This document shows, piece by piece, positions 1 to 5,831 of a stretch of DNA of 6,655 bases. The position numbers and the translations under genes are program-made. The notes beneath the pieces are model-generated. The model was given only the letters and a program-made list of their open reading frames with translations. It ran no database searches and was not told the DNA's origin. The DNA comes from an uncultured Atopobium sp. (lineage in GTDB: Bacteria > Actinomycetota > Coriobacteriia > Coriobacteriales > Atopobiaceae). The stretch covers positions 1-6,655 of the forward strand of contig CAMPCT010000122.1 of NCBI GenBank assembly GCA_946647055.1. Direction: 5' to 3'. Positions within the stretch are counted from its first letter, which is position 1. Every line of letters begins with the position of its first letter.

Positions 1-43
1 AATCAAAAAGTATTACCATGTTCATCGTCATCCGCATTTTACC

Positions 44-50
44 AAGGGAG
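44..50 (+). promoter_or_regulatory. Ribosome binding site of cbiM
   Basis: AAGGGAG lies 5 nt before the GTG at 56. It supports that GTG as the start even though an ATG lies further upstream at 18, in another frame. The choice matters because the protein then begins Met-His-Ile, the N-terminus that binds metal in this family. Confidence 0.75.
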
Positions 51-55
51 CGACC

Positions 56-1042
56 GTGCACATCCCCGAGAACTACCTGAGCCCCTCCACCTGTGCCGTC
101 TTCGACGTCGCCATGGTCCCCATCTGGGCCCACGCCATCAAGAGGGTCCGCGAGACCGTCCCGCGCGAGAAGATGCCGCTCGTGGGCATCGCCGCGGCGT
201 TCTGCTTCCTCTCGATGATGTTCAACATCCCGCTGCCCGGGGGAACCACCGGTCACGCCGTCTGTGGCACCCTCATCGCCATCCTCTTTGGCCCGTGGAC
301 CGCATGTCTTGCGGTGAGCGTCGCCCTCATCATCCAGGCGGTCTTCTTTGGCGACGGCGGGGTCCTCGCCATCGGTGCCAACTGCTTCAACATGGCCTTC
401 GTGCTGCCCATGGTGGGCTATGCCATCTACGTTGCCATCAAGAACCGCATCGAGGGTCGCAAGGGCGAGCTCGTCGGGGCGGGCGTGGGTTCCTACCTGG
501 GCCTCAATGCCGCAGCCCTTCTCGCAGCCATCGAGTTTGGCATCCAGCCGCTGCTCTTCACGGACGCCTCGGGCGCCGCGCTCTACTGCCCCTATCCCCT
601 TTCGGTCTCCATCCCGGCCATGATGCTGGGCCACCTCACCGTGGCGGGCCTTGCCGAGGCCGGCTTCACCGTGGGCATCCTCGCGTTCCTGCGCTCGACC
701 GTCCCCAGCTTTGGCATCGAGGCCACCGAGCGGGACGCCAAGACACCCATCGCGGCAATTGGCCTGGTCGTGGCCCTCGTCGCCGCCTGCCCGCTGGGCC
801 TCATCGCAACGGGTGACGCCTGGGGCGAGTGGGGCCTCGAGGACCTCGCCGACATGGTGGGCTATGAGCCGGCCGGTCTTGCGAACGGTTGGGAGTGGTC
901 CTCGTTCATGCCCGACTACTCGGTGGGCTCGCTTCCCGAAGTAGCCGGCTACATCGTCTCGGCCGTCATTGGCGTGGCGCTGCTCGTGGTGATCTTCCGA
1001 CTGGCAGCGGGTGCCATGAAGCCCGCCGTGGACTTCGACTGA
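56..1042 (+). CDS. cbiM: CbiM, Co/Ni-binding membrane subunit of an ECF transporter, with fused CbiN/PDGLE-like C-terminus
   Basis: This is the substrate-specific S component of a group I ECF importer for Co2+ or Ni2+ in the cytoplasmic membrane. The 328-aa protein starts MHIPENYLSP. In the NikM/CbiM family the N-terminal amine, His2 and a His near residue 67 coordinate the metal, and this protein has His2 and His67 (in GTTGHAVCG). Family hallmarks FFGDGG (97-102) and GANCFNM (107-113) follow, with several hydrophobic helices up to about residue 212. Residues 231-320 form a second module with a membrane segment, WGEWGLEDL, GYEPAGL, MPDY and a last membrane helix, which resembles the CbiN/PDGLE part of long CbiM proteins. 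The canonical PDGLE string is only partly kept, as EWGLE. The gene overlaps cbiQ by 1 nt (TGATG). Family assignment is firm. Cobalt and nickel cannot be told apart from sequence alone. Confidence 0.93.
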   Translation: MHIPENYLSPSTCAVFDVAMVPIWAHAIKRVRETVPREKMPLVGIAAAFCFLSMMFNIPLPGGTTGHAVCGTLIAILFGPWTACLAVSVALIIQAVFFGDGGVLAIGANCFNMAFVLPMVGYAIYVAIKNRIEGRKGELVGAGVGSYLGLNAAALLAAIEFGIQPLLFTDASGAALYCPYPLSVSIPAMMLGHLTVAGLAEAGFTVGILAFLRSTVPSFGIEATERDAKTPIAAIGLVVALVAACPLGLIATGDAWGEWGLEDLADMVGYEPAGLANGWEWSSFMPDYSVGSLPEVAGYIVSAVIGVALLVVIFRLAAGAMKPAVDFD

Positions 1043-1854
1043 TGCCCAGCACAAGCGACATCCCCGAGTGGCTCGCGTCCCCCCAGGGATACGAGCCGCT
1101 CTCTGACCGCAGCACCTTCGTGACCAAGAGCGCGCTCTCGGTGGCGGCGGCATTGCGCCAGCTGCGCATGGACGACGGGCGCTCGTCGGCCCTCTCCCCT
1201 TCCGCCCCGGTCAAGCTGGCACTCGCGTTAGCGGCGATCCTTCTCAACTCGCTCGCCCACAACCTCATGGTCACGTGGGTCCTGCTCGCGTTCGTGCTGG
1301 TACGGGCCGCGCTGCTGCCACGCACCGCCCTCGCTCGAACCGTAGCTGTGGCGGGCGCCGCGGCACTGCTCTCCTTCGTGCTGGCGCTCCCCGCAGCCCT
1401 CATCGGCCAGCCGGCCTCCGCCGTCCGCTTGGGGCTCAAGGCACTGGTCTCGTGCGGCCTCGCCATGGAGGTCGCGCTCACCACGCCCGTGGCCGAGCTC
1501 ACCGGTTGCCTGCGCTGTTTCCGCGTGCCCAACCTCGTGATCATGACCCTTGACCTGGCGCTGCGAAACATCGTGCGTCTGGGTGACTGCGCCCTCGAGA
1601 CCCTCACTGCCCTCACGCTGCGCAGCGTCGGCCGTGACGAGGAAAAGCGTGCGTCGATGGGCAACGTGGGCGGGACGCTGCTCGTGAGGGCGAGCAAGGC
1701 CGCCGCCGACACCTACGACGCCATGCGCTGCCGCGGCTTCGAGGGCAGCTATGATAGGAAGGGCAGGCCGCGCCTCCATGTGGCCGACATCGCCTGGGCA
1801 GTCGTGTTCGCCTTGTTCGCCGCCCTGTTCCTGCACCTGGAAGGCATTCTCTGA
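1042..1854 (+). CDS. cbiQ: CbiQ, transmembrane coupling subunit (EcfT family) of the Co/Ni ECF transporter
   Basis: This is the T component that couples ATP hydrolysis by CbiO to movement of CbiM in the membrane. I start it at the ATG at 1042, which shares its A with the cbiM TGA stop; the open frame reaches further back, but only inside cbiM. The 270-aa product begins with a hydrophilic stretch (MPSTSDIPEWL). Hydrophobic helices follow at roughly 55-90, 97-122, 130-150 and 248-266. The cytoplasmic region between them holds the two EcfT coupling motifs, LRSVG (193-197) and AMRCRGFEG (227-235), which dock onto the ATPase. The first motif has Leu where many members have Ala. No clear Shine-Dalgarno sequence is visible before the start, which fits translational coupling to cbiM. 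The neighbours make the Co/Ni role much more likely than a vitamin EcfT. Confidence 0.9.
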   Translation: MPSTSDIPEWLASPQGYEPLSDRSTFVTKSALSVAAALRQLRMDDGRSSALSPSAPVKLALALAAILLNSLAHNLMVTWVLLAFVLVRAALLPRTALARTVAVAGAAALLSFVLALPAALIGQPASAVRLGLKALVSCGLAMEVALTTPVAELTGCLRCFRVPNLVIMTLDLALRNIVRLGDCALETLTALTLRSVGRDEEKRASMGNVGGTLLVRASKAAADTYDAMRCRGFEGSYDRKGRPRLHVADIAWAVVFALFAALFLHLEGIL

Positions 1855-1855
1855 C

Positions 1856-2608
1856 ATGTCCCACGTCCATACGACAGAAGCGCTCCACTCCCCACACGGA
1901 GATGCCCACGGCACGTCCCTCATTGCCTTCGACGACTTCTGCTTTGCCTATGACGACGTGCCCGTCCTGCGCCACATCACCCTCGATATCAACGCCGGCG
2001 ACTCCGTGGTCCTCATGGGCGACAACGGCAGCGGCAAGTCGACTTTGCTCAAGGCCATCTGCGGACTCATCTTTCCCCAGCGTGGGACCTACCGTTTCGA
2101 CGGGACGGAGGTCACCGAGCGGAGCATGCGCGACGAGACCTTCTCCAAGCGTCTACATGCACGCGTGGGTTTCATCTTCCAGGACAGCGATGCCCAGCTC
2201 TTCTGTGCGAGCGTCGAGGACGAGGTCGCCTTTGGCCCCCGGCAGATGGGCCTCTCCGAGGCCGAGGTTACCCGGCGCGTCGACGACACGCTGGCACTGC
2301 TGGGAATCGAGCCGCTGCGCATGCGCGCCCCGTGGACACTGTCCGGCGGAGAGAGGAAGCGCGTGGCCATCGCCTGCGTGCTCTCGATGAACCCGGACGT
2401 GTACTGCTTCGACGAGCCGCTCGCGGGGCTGGACGCCAAGACGCGCGACTGGCTTCTCGGCTTCCTCAAACAGCTCAAGGCAGCCGGAAAGACCCTGATC
2501 ATCGCCACACACGACCAGTCACTGGCCGACGAGGTGGCCGACTGGTTCTGCTACATGGGCGAGTACCACGGCTACGATGACCGGCCCCACGTCCACGTGA
2601 ACGAATGA
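1856..2608 (+). CDS. cbiO: CbiO, ATPase subunit of the Co/Ni ECF transporter, with histidine-rich ends
   Basis: This cytoplasmic ABC ATPase powers the CbiMQ importer, probably as a dimer. The ATG at 1856 is 1 nt after the cbiQ stop, with GGAAGG about 11 nt upstream inside cbiQ. The 250-aa protein has every ABC motif: Walker A GDNGSGKST (55-63), Q-loop Gln109 in FIFQDSDAQLF, signature LSGGE (162-166), Walker B ending FDEP (185-188), D-loop GLD (191-193) and switch His219. FQDSDAQLF followed by VEDEVAFGP is typical of the ECF A-component branch. Unusually, the first 18 residues hold five histidines (3, 5, 11, 14, 18) before the nucleotide-binding fold starts near residue 21. The C-terminal end adds His238, His245 and His247. 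These tails could bind the transported metal, which is an inference. The 25 nt separating it from the convergent CGGC gene show no convincing terminator. Confidence 0.93.
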   Translation: MSHVHTTEALHSPHGDAHGTSLIAFDDFCFAYDDVPVLRHITLDINAGDSVVLMGDNGSGKSTLLKAICGLIFPQRGTYRFDGTEVTERSMRDETFSKRLHARVGFIFQDSDAQLFCASVEDEVAFGPRQMGLSEAEVTRRVDDTLALLGIEPLRMRAPWTLSGGERKRVAIACVLSMNPDVYCFDEPLAGLDAKTRDWLLGFLKQLKAAGKTLIIATHDQSLADEVADWFCYMGEYHGYDDRPHVHVNE

Positions 2609-2633
2609 GGGCTCACCCCGACGTCTGCCTGCG

Positions 2634-2966
2634 TTAGTGCGTCCAGTCGAGGATGGTCACGTCGGGGCCAACCTCTTCCTCCACGATGGCACGCATCTTC
2701 TTGGCAAAGGGGCAGGGATACCCGATGGGCGTGCCCTTCTGGATGCAGCTCGCGAAGGCAATCGTGTCGGCGCCGCGCTTGACCAGCTCGCGCGCCCTCA
2801 GGACGGCACGCTTGCCAGGGCATCCCCCGCAGTTCGTGAAGCCCGTGATGGTGATGTCCCCCTCGACGCCGTCGAACGCCCCGAACTTCTTGGCGACCAC
2901 GAAGAAGTCCCCCGTCCCAGGGCAAAAGTCCTCGGTCTGCATGCAGCGGATGATGCCAACCTTCAT
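2634..2966 (-). CDS. CGGC-domain small cysteine-rich protein, putative metal binding
   Basis: The 110-aa protein has the pattern of the CGGC-domain family, found in anaerobic bacteria and archaea; its biochemical role is not established. It begins MKVGIIRCMQTEDFCPG, contains the name-giving NCGGCPG (45-51), then FASCIQKGTPIGYPCP (71-86), and ends in the typical DWTH. Six cysteines (8, 15, 46, 49, 74, 85) and the terminal His suggest a metal or redox site. I start it at the ATG at 2966 because GGAG lies 6 nt upstream and MKVGIIRC is the family N-terminus. The open frame could extend 11 codons to a TTG at 2999, which lacks both supports. It is a single gene, convergent with cbiO and downstream of gatD across a 273-nt gap. 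Lying next to a Co/Ni importer hints at metal handling, but they are on opposite strands, so the link is weak. Confidence 0.85.
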   Translation of the reverse strand: MKVGIIRCMQTEDFCPGTGDFFVVAKKFGAFDGVEGDITITGFTNCGGCPGKRAVLRARELVKRGADTIAFASCIQKGTPIGYPCPFAKKMRAIVEEEVGPDVTILDWTH

Positions 2967-2972
2967 TTCGCA

Positions 2973-2976
2973 CTCC
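2973..2976 (-). promoter_or_regulatory. Ribosome binding site of the CGGC-domain gene
   Basis: Reading the minus strand, TTTGGAGTGCGAA precedes the ATG at 2966, with GGAG 6 nt from the start. This decides for the 110-aa form over a TTG start 11 codons upstream. Confidence 0.65.
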
Positions 2977-3001
2977 AAATCCCGCTCGAGGTGACCCAAT
3001 G

Positions 3002-3007
3002 ATTATC
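3002..3007 (-). promoter_or_regulatory. Possible -10 element of the CGGC-domain gene
   Basis: On the minus strand GATAAT matches the -10 consensus at five of six bases and would give a leader of roughly 30 nt. No good -35 box is seen 16-18 nt further upstream (best is TACACT, three of six), so this is a weak candidate. Confidence 0.25.
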
Positions 3008-3125
3008 TCGGTAACCATTCCCTACAGTGTACCAGAGCGACGTCGTCGCCTCCCGAGTGCGAGGTCACGTCAACCACGAGCCCTGTCGCCCAAGCCGGCC
3101 TATCCTGCGGCCCGACCTAGTTTTA

Positions 3126-3148
3126 CGCACAAGAGGGCCGCTGGTGCG
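3126..3148. repeat. Imperfect inverted repeat 1 (CGCACAAG / CTGGTGCG)
   Basis: Arms at 3126-3133 and 3141-3148 pair at seven of eight positions around a 7-nt centre. The arm spacing is identical to that of inverted repeat 2 (23 bp across the CGCAC...GTGCG core). Over a 25-bp alignment the two agree at 19 positions, with most differences in the centre. Conserved arms and a variable centre are what a dimeric DNA-binding protein site would show. No T-run follows on either strand, so it does not look like an intrinsic terminator. Confidence 0.55.
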
Positions 3149-3191
3149 AAGTCATGATAAAAGCGCAGCTAGATACGGGCATAAACGACTC

Positions 3192-3220
3192 TTTCGCACA
3201 AGATGCGCTGTTGTGCGAAA
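3192..3220. repeat. Perfect inverted repeat 2 (TTTCGCACAA / TTGTGCGAAA)
   Basis: The ten-base arms at 3192-3201 and 3211-3220 are exactly complementary, separated by a 9-nt centre. It begins about 20 nt after the gatD stop, where an operon terminator would be expected, and as RNA it would form a stable hairpin. However, on the minus strand the hairpin is followed by GAGTCG rather than a T-run, and on the plus strand by A residues. A canonical intrinsic terminator is therefore not supported. An operator or a 3'-end stabilising hairpin are the alternatives. Confidence 0.65.
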
Positions 3221-3239
3221 AACGCCCCCGGGGCTGACC

Positions 3240-4031
3240 CTAACGAATCCGCGCGCCGGGGCGCTCGTGGTCGTCCTCGAGCACCTTACCCGACAAGAGA
3301 CGGCTCACCATCGCGTCGTTGGCAGCAAGCTCCTCAGCGTCGTCGAGGGGCTCGAGCGTCCCGTCGCCATAGCGGCGGTCGAGGGCGCGGGAGATCACGT
3401 AGTCGGCCACACCCGGGTTCTTGGGCAGGAGCGGCCCGTGCACATAGGTGCCCACGACGTTCTTGTAGAGGCAGCCCTCGTGGCGCACGCCGGCGTCGTC
3501 GGGCACACCATCGTTGCCATGGCCATAGAGGACCTTGCCCAGTGGCTCCACGCCCGGTCCCAGGTGGGTTCGGCCACCGTGATTCTCGTAGCCCACGATG
3601 GGCTGGGGCGATATGCGGCTCTCGACCACCACGTTGCCGATGAGGCGCGGGCTCCCGCGGTCGGTGTACAGGTCGACGAGCGAGAGGCCCTGGACCTTCT
3701 CGTCGCCCATGAGGTAGCTCTCCCCCAACAGCTGGTAGCCACCACAGACCGCCAGTAGCGCACCGCCGTCCTCGACGAAGGCGCGCAGCTCGACGACCTG
3801 CGCCAGAAGCCGCTCGCACACGATGCGCTGCTCGCGGTCGGACCCTCCACCGATGAAGGCGATGTCGACGCCCGCAAAGGATGGGGTGTCACCCATATGG
3901 ACCTCGTCGATCACGGGCTCGATGCCGCGCCAGGCCATGCGGCGGCGCAGGCACAGGACGTTGCCCGAGTCGCCATAGAGGTTGAGGAGTTCGGGGAAGA
4001 GGTGTGCGACCCTCAGTGACCGTCCACTCAC
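3240..4031 (-). CDS. gatD: GatD, glutamine amidotransferase subunit of lipid II isoglutaminyl synthase
   Basis: GatD hydrolyses glutamine and passes ammonia to MurT, which amidates the alpha-carboxyl of D-Glu in the lipid II stem peptide at the inner face of the membrane. The 263-aa protein is a class I (triad-type) glutaminase of normal family length. The nucleophile is Cys96 in the elbow LLAVCGGYQLLG, and the likely catalytic His is His198 in VGTYVHGPLLPKNP. Arg129 in GSPRLIGNVV sits where the GatD family has its glutamine-binding Arg. The N-terminal HLFPELLNLYGDSGNVLCL (10-28) and FIGGGSDREQ (59-68) are characteristic of GatD rather than CobB/CobQ. The GTG start at 4031 overlaps the murT stop as GTGA (4 nt), a classic translational-coupling arrangement for subunits made in equal amounts. 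It is the last gene of the operon. Confidence 0.93.
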   Translation of the reverse strand: MSGRSLRVAHLFPELLNLYGDSGNVLCLRRRMAWRGIEPVIDEVHMGDTPSFAGVDIAFIGGGSDREQRIVCERLLAQVVELRAFVEDGGALLAVCGGYQLLGESYLMGDEKVQGLSLVDLYTDRGSPRLIGNVVVESRISPQPIVGYENHGGRTHLGPGVEPLGKVLYGHGNDGVPDDAGVRHEGCLYKNVVGTYVHGPLLPKNPGVADYVISRALDRRYGDGTLEPLDDAEELAANDAMVSRLLSGKVLEDDHERPGARIR

Positions 4032-5380
4032 TGGCGCTCACCCAACCTCTCGAGCTCCGCCTTGGCAGGCCAGAGGGCGGAGTAGTTGCACAGCACGTAG
4101 AGGGGCTGCTCCTTGGGCATGTCGGCAATCTGCCCGAGGGCGTCCTCGACGCTTTCCGCAAGCCGCGACCCCAGGCCGGCATACTTCATGCGCACCTGGA
4201 CGTCGTTCGCGCGGGACCCGCCGGCGAGGGCGCGAATCTCCCCTGCGCCAAACTCGGGCGACAGGCGCTCGTAGTCGACATCCCAGATCCAGGAGATGTC
4301 CTTGCCGTCGTTGAAGTCGTCGTTGATGACGAAGAACGCCGCCTTGGGGCGCTCGTCGGACAGCAGCAGCGCGATGTTGCGGTTGAAGCCCGCGGGGTTC
4401 TTGGCGAGGTTGAGCACGACCTCGCGGCCATCGACGTCAAAGCGCTGGAGACGGCCGTTCTGGGGGCGGTACCCGTCGAGGGTGGCCTGGAACTGCTCGG
4501 CACCGGCGCCAACGAGACAGCACACCGCATAGGCGGCGAGCAGGTTGTAGGCCATGTAGGCACCGCCAAACCCTGCCGAGATGTGACGGGTCGTGCCGCA
4601 TCCGGTGGCATCGAACGAGACGCCATGGCGCGAGACCTTGACGCCCGTGGCGAAGAAGTCGAGCTGGGGGCGGGCAAAGTCGCAGTTGGGGCACGAGAAG
4701 GCGCCCATCTGGGCGTAGTGGCGGTACTCATAGTCGAGCTCGGCGCCGCAGACCTGGCAGAAGCGCGCCTCGGGGACGCGGTCGGCCGGCTCCCCCAAGT
4801 CCTCGCCAATGCCAAAGGTGATGACCTTGGTGCCCGTCGCGGCGGCACGTACCGCCACACCCATCGAGAGCGGGTCGTCGCCACAGGCGACGAGCGTGGT
4901 CTCGGGGGATGCCGCCAGCGAGGCGACGATGACGTCCTGGACGTGGTCGATCTCTCCCGCTCGGTCGAGCTGGTCGCGAAAGAGGTTGAGCAGCACCAGG
5001 TAGCGCGGACGCAGCTTGGGCACGATGTGGATGGTCGAGAGCTCGTCGGCCTCCATGACGGCCCAGTCGGCAGTCGATCCGGGCAGCATGGCAGCCGTGA
5101 CGCCCGCCTCCATGTTCGCCCCCACGCGATTGCACAGCACACGCGCACCGGAGGCCTCGATGGCCGAGGCGAGCACGTTGTTGGTGGTGGTCTTGCCGTT
5201 GGTGCCACACACCACGATCGACCCGCGCGTTGGCTTGTCCCTCAGCGCCTCGAGCAGGCTGGGGTCGATTGCGAGGGCGATGCGCCCAGGAAGCTGGGAC
5301 GCGGAACGATGGAGGACGTTGCGCAGGCCCCACGAGGCGACCCTGCCCGCCGCTATTGCGATGCCAGACCTCACACCCAC
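4028..5380 (-). CDS. murT: MurT, Mur-ligase-like subunit of lipid II isoglutaminyl synthase
   Basis: MurT activates the D-Glu carboxylate of lipid II with ATP and uses ammonia from GatD to form D-isoglutamine. The 450-aa form starts at the GTG at 5380, 4 nt after the stop of the DUF2273 gene, with AAGAAGGGG ending 7 nt before it. The resulting start, GVRSGIAIAAGRVASWGLRN, matches the usual MurT N-terminus; the open frame extends 29 codons further but only over the upstream gene. Motifs in order are the Mur-ligase P-loop GTNGKTTT (59-66), NRVGANM (84-90), EADE (110-113), and a four-cysteine zinc ribbon inserted in the middle domain (Cys208, 211, 230, 233). A C-terminal DUF1727 domain follows with NPAGFNR (328-334) and ISWIWDVDYE (362-371). 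One of the aspartates at 367 and 369 probably completes the GatD catalytic triad, as described for MurT-GatD complexes. Confidence 0.94.
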   Translation of the reverse strand: MGVRSGIAIAAGRVASWGLRNVLHRSASQLPGRIALAIDPSLLEALRDKPTRGSIVVCGTNGKTTTNNVLASAIEASGARVLCNRVGANMEAGVTAAMLPGSTADWAVMEADELSTIHIVPKLRPRYLVLLNLFRDQLDRAGEIDHVQDVIVASLAASPETTLVACGDDPLSMGVAVRAAATGTKVITFGIGEDLGEPADRVPEARFCQVCGAELDYEYRHYAQMGAFSCPNCDFARPQLDFFATGVKVSRHGVSFDATGCGTTRHISAGFGGAYMAYNLLAAYAVCCLVGAGAEQFQATLDGYRPQNGRLQRFDVDGREVVLNLAKNPAGFNRNIALLLSDERPKAAFFVINDDFNDGKDISWIWDVDYERLSPEFGAGEIRALAGGSRANDVQVRMKYAGLGSRLAESVEDALGQIADMPKEQPLYVLCNYSALWPAKAELERLGERQ

Positions 5381-5384
5381 CGGC

Positions 5385-5828
5385 CTACCCCTTCTTGTCG
5401 AGCAGGTCACGAATGAAGCGCAGGATCTTGGGGTCGCCATCGAGGTACTGCCCAAAGGCGACGCCACAGATCACGAGCACCGTGACGACGATCGAGCGCC
5501 AGATGCCGATCTTGAAGACGAGCATGGCCAGGGCGAGGCCGAGGATGCCGAAGAGGACCGTGTTGCCATGGCCGGGGAACCACTCGTTGAGCCAGTCGGC
5601 AGCCCTCCCCGCGGCGTCATGCAAGCCCCTGCGGACGGATTCGACGCGCTCCTGGGCGTCGGCAGGCTCGTAGGTGGGCTCGGGAGCCGGGCCAGCCGAC
5701 GGCATGGGGTCATAGGCATAGGTCGGCGCCGGCTCGGGGTCGGATGTGGGCTGCGGCTCTGATGCGGGAACGGGCTCGGGAACGACGGGCTCTTCGGGGA
5801 CCTTGCCCGCGAGGTCTTCTACAGACAT
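5385..5828 (-). CDS. DUF2273 small integral membrane protein with Pro/Glu-rich N-terminal extension
   Basis: The C-terminal 60 residues of this 147-aa protein have the look of the DUF2273 family: two close membrane helices (about 89-106 and 109-126) separated only by KIGIWR, then YLDGDPKILRFIRDLLDKK. Such proteins are usually about 60-80 aa and occur in Asp23/Gls24 loci; their biochemical role is unknown. Here about 85 residues precede the membrane part: a Pro/Glu/Ala-rich, probably disordered stretch (11-55) and a likely amphipathic helix (57-84). The ATG at 5828 is 3 nt after the amaP stop and has GGAG 6 nt upstream, so the long N-terminus is probably real and not a start-site error. It lies between amaP and murT with gaps of 3 and 4 nt, so it should be co-transcribed and possibly coupled. 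Confidence 0.75.
   Translation of the reverse strand: MSVEDLAGKVPEEPVVPEPVPASEPQPTSDPEPAPTYAYDPMPSAGPAPEPTYEPADAQERVESVRRGLHDAAGRAADWLNEWFPGHGNTVLFGILGLALAMLVFKIGIWRSIVVTVLVICGVAFGQYLDGDPKILRFIRDLLDKKG
5388..5396 (-). promoter_or_regulatory. Ribosome binding site of murT
   Basis: On the minus strand AAGAAGGGG ends 7 nt before the GTG at 5380, inside the last codons of the DUF2273 gene. A second GTG two codons later (5374) would be 13 nt away, so 5380 is preferred. Confidence 0.65.
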
Positions 5829-5831
5829 GCG

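Larger units (their letters stand above)
3121..3222. repeat. 102-bp intergenic element with near-matching inverted ends, holding two palindromes
   Basis: The left end TTTTACGCACAA and the inverse of the right end (TTTTTCGCACAA) agree at 11 of 12 positions. Each end belongs to its own palindrome, so the block contains four copies of a TTCGCACAA-like half-site. The roughly 40 bp between the palindromes are AT-richer than the surrounding DNA. I find no open frame, no transposase and no clear target-site duplication. The rest of the gap between gatD and the CGGC gene (2967-3120 and 3223-3239) shows nothing beyond the weak -10 noted separately. It may be a double operator or a very small repeat element; I cannot decide from one copy. 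Confidence 0.5.

Noticed and set aside
1..55. Cobalamin or NiCo riboswitch before cbiM
   Set aside because: Such leaders are common before Co/Ni transport genes, but only 55 bases are visible and they contain no recognisable riboswitch core. One could lie outside the window.
966..1712. A 248-codon minus-strand frame over cbiQ
   Set aside because: Its composition is dominated by Ser, Ala and Arg as expected for an antisense shadow, and cbiQ on the other strand has the EcfT motifs.
2999..2999. TTG start for the CGGC protein, adding 11 residues
   Set aside because: The added residues do not fit the family N-terminus, and a good ribosome site precedes the ATG at 2966.
3192..3220. Intrinsic terminator for the amaP-murT-gatD operon
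   Set aside because: The hairpin and its position after gatD fit, but no T-run follows the stem on the minus strand. I therefore list it as an inverted repeat only.
3027..3758. A 243-codon plus-strand frame running from the intergenic gap into gatD
   Set aside because: Most of it is antisense to gatD, it has no domain-like sequence, and it would read straight through both palindromes of the gap.
4004..5416. A 470-codon open frame on the plus strand opposite murT
   Set aside because: It mirrors murT, which has unmistakable domain motifs. Long antisense open frames are common in GC-rich genes, and the translation shows no recognisable domain.
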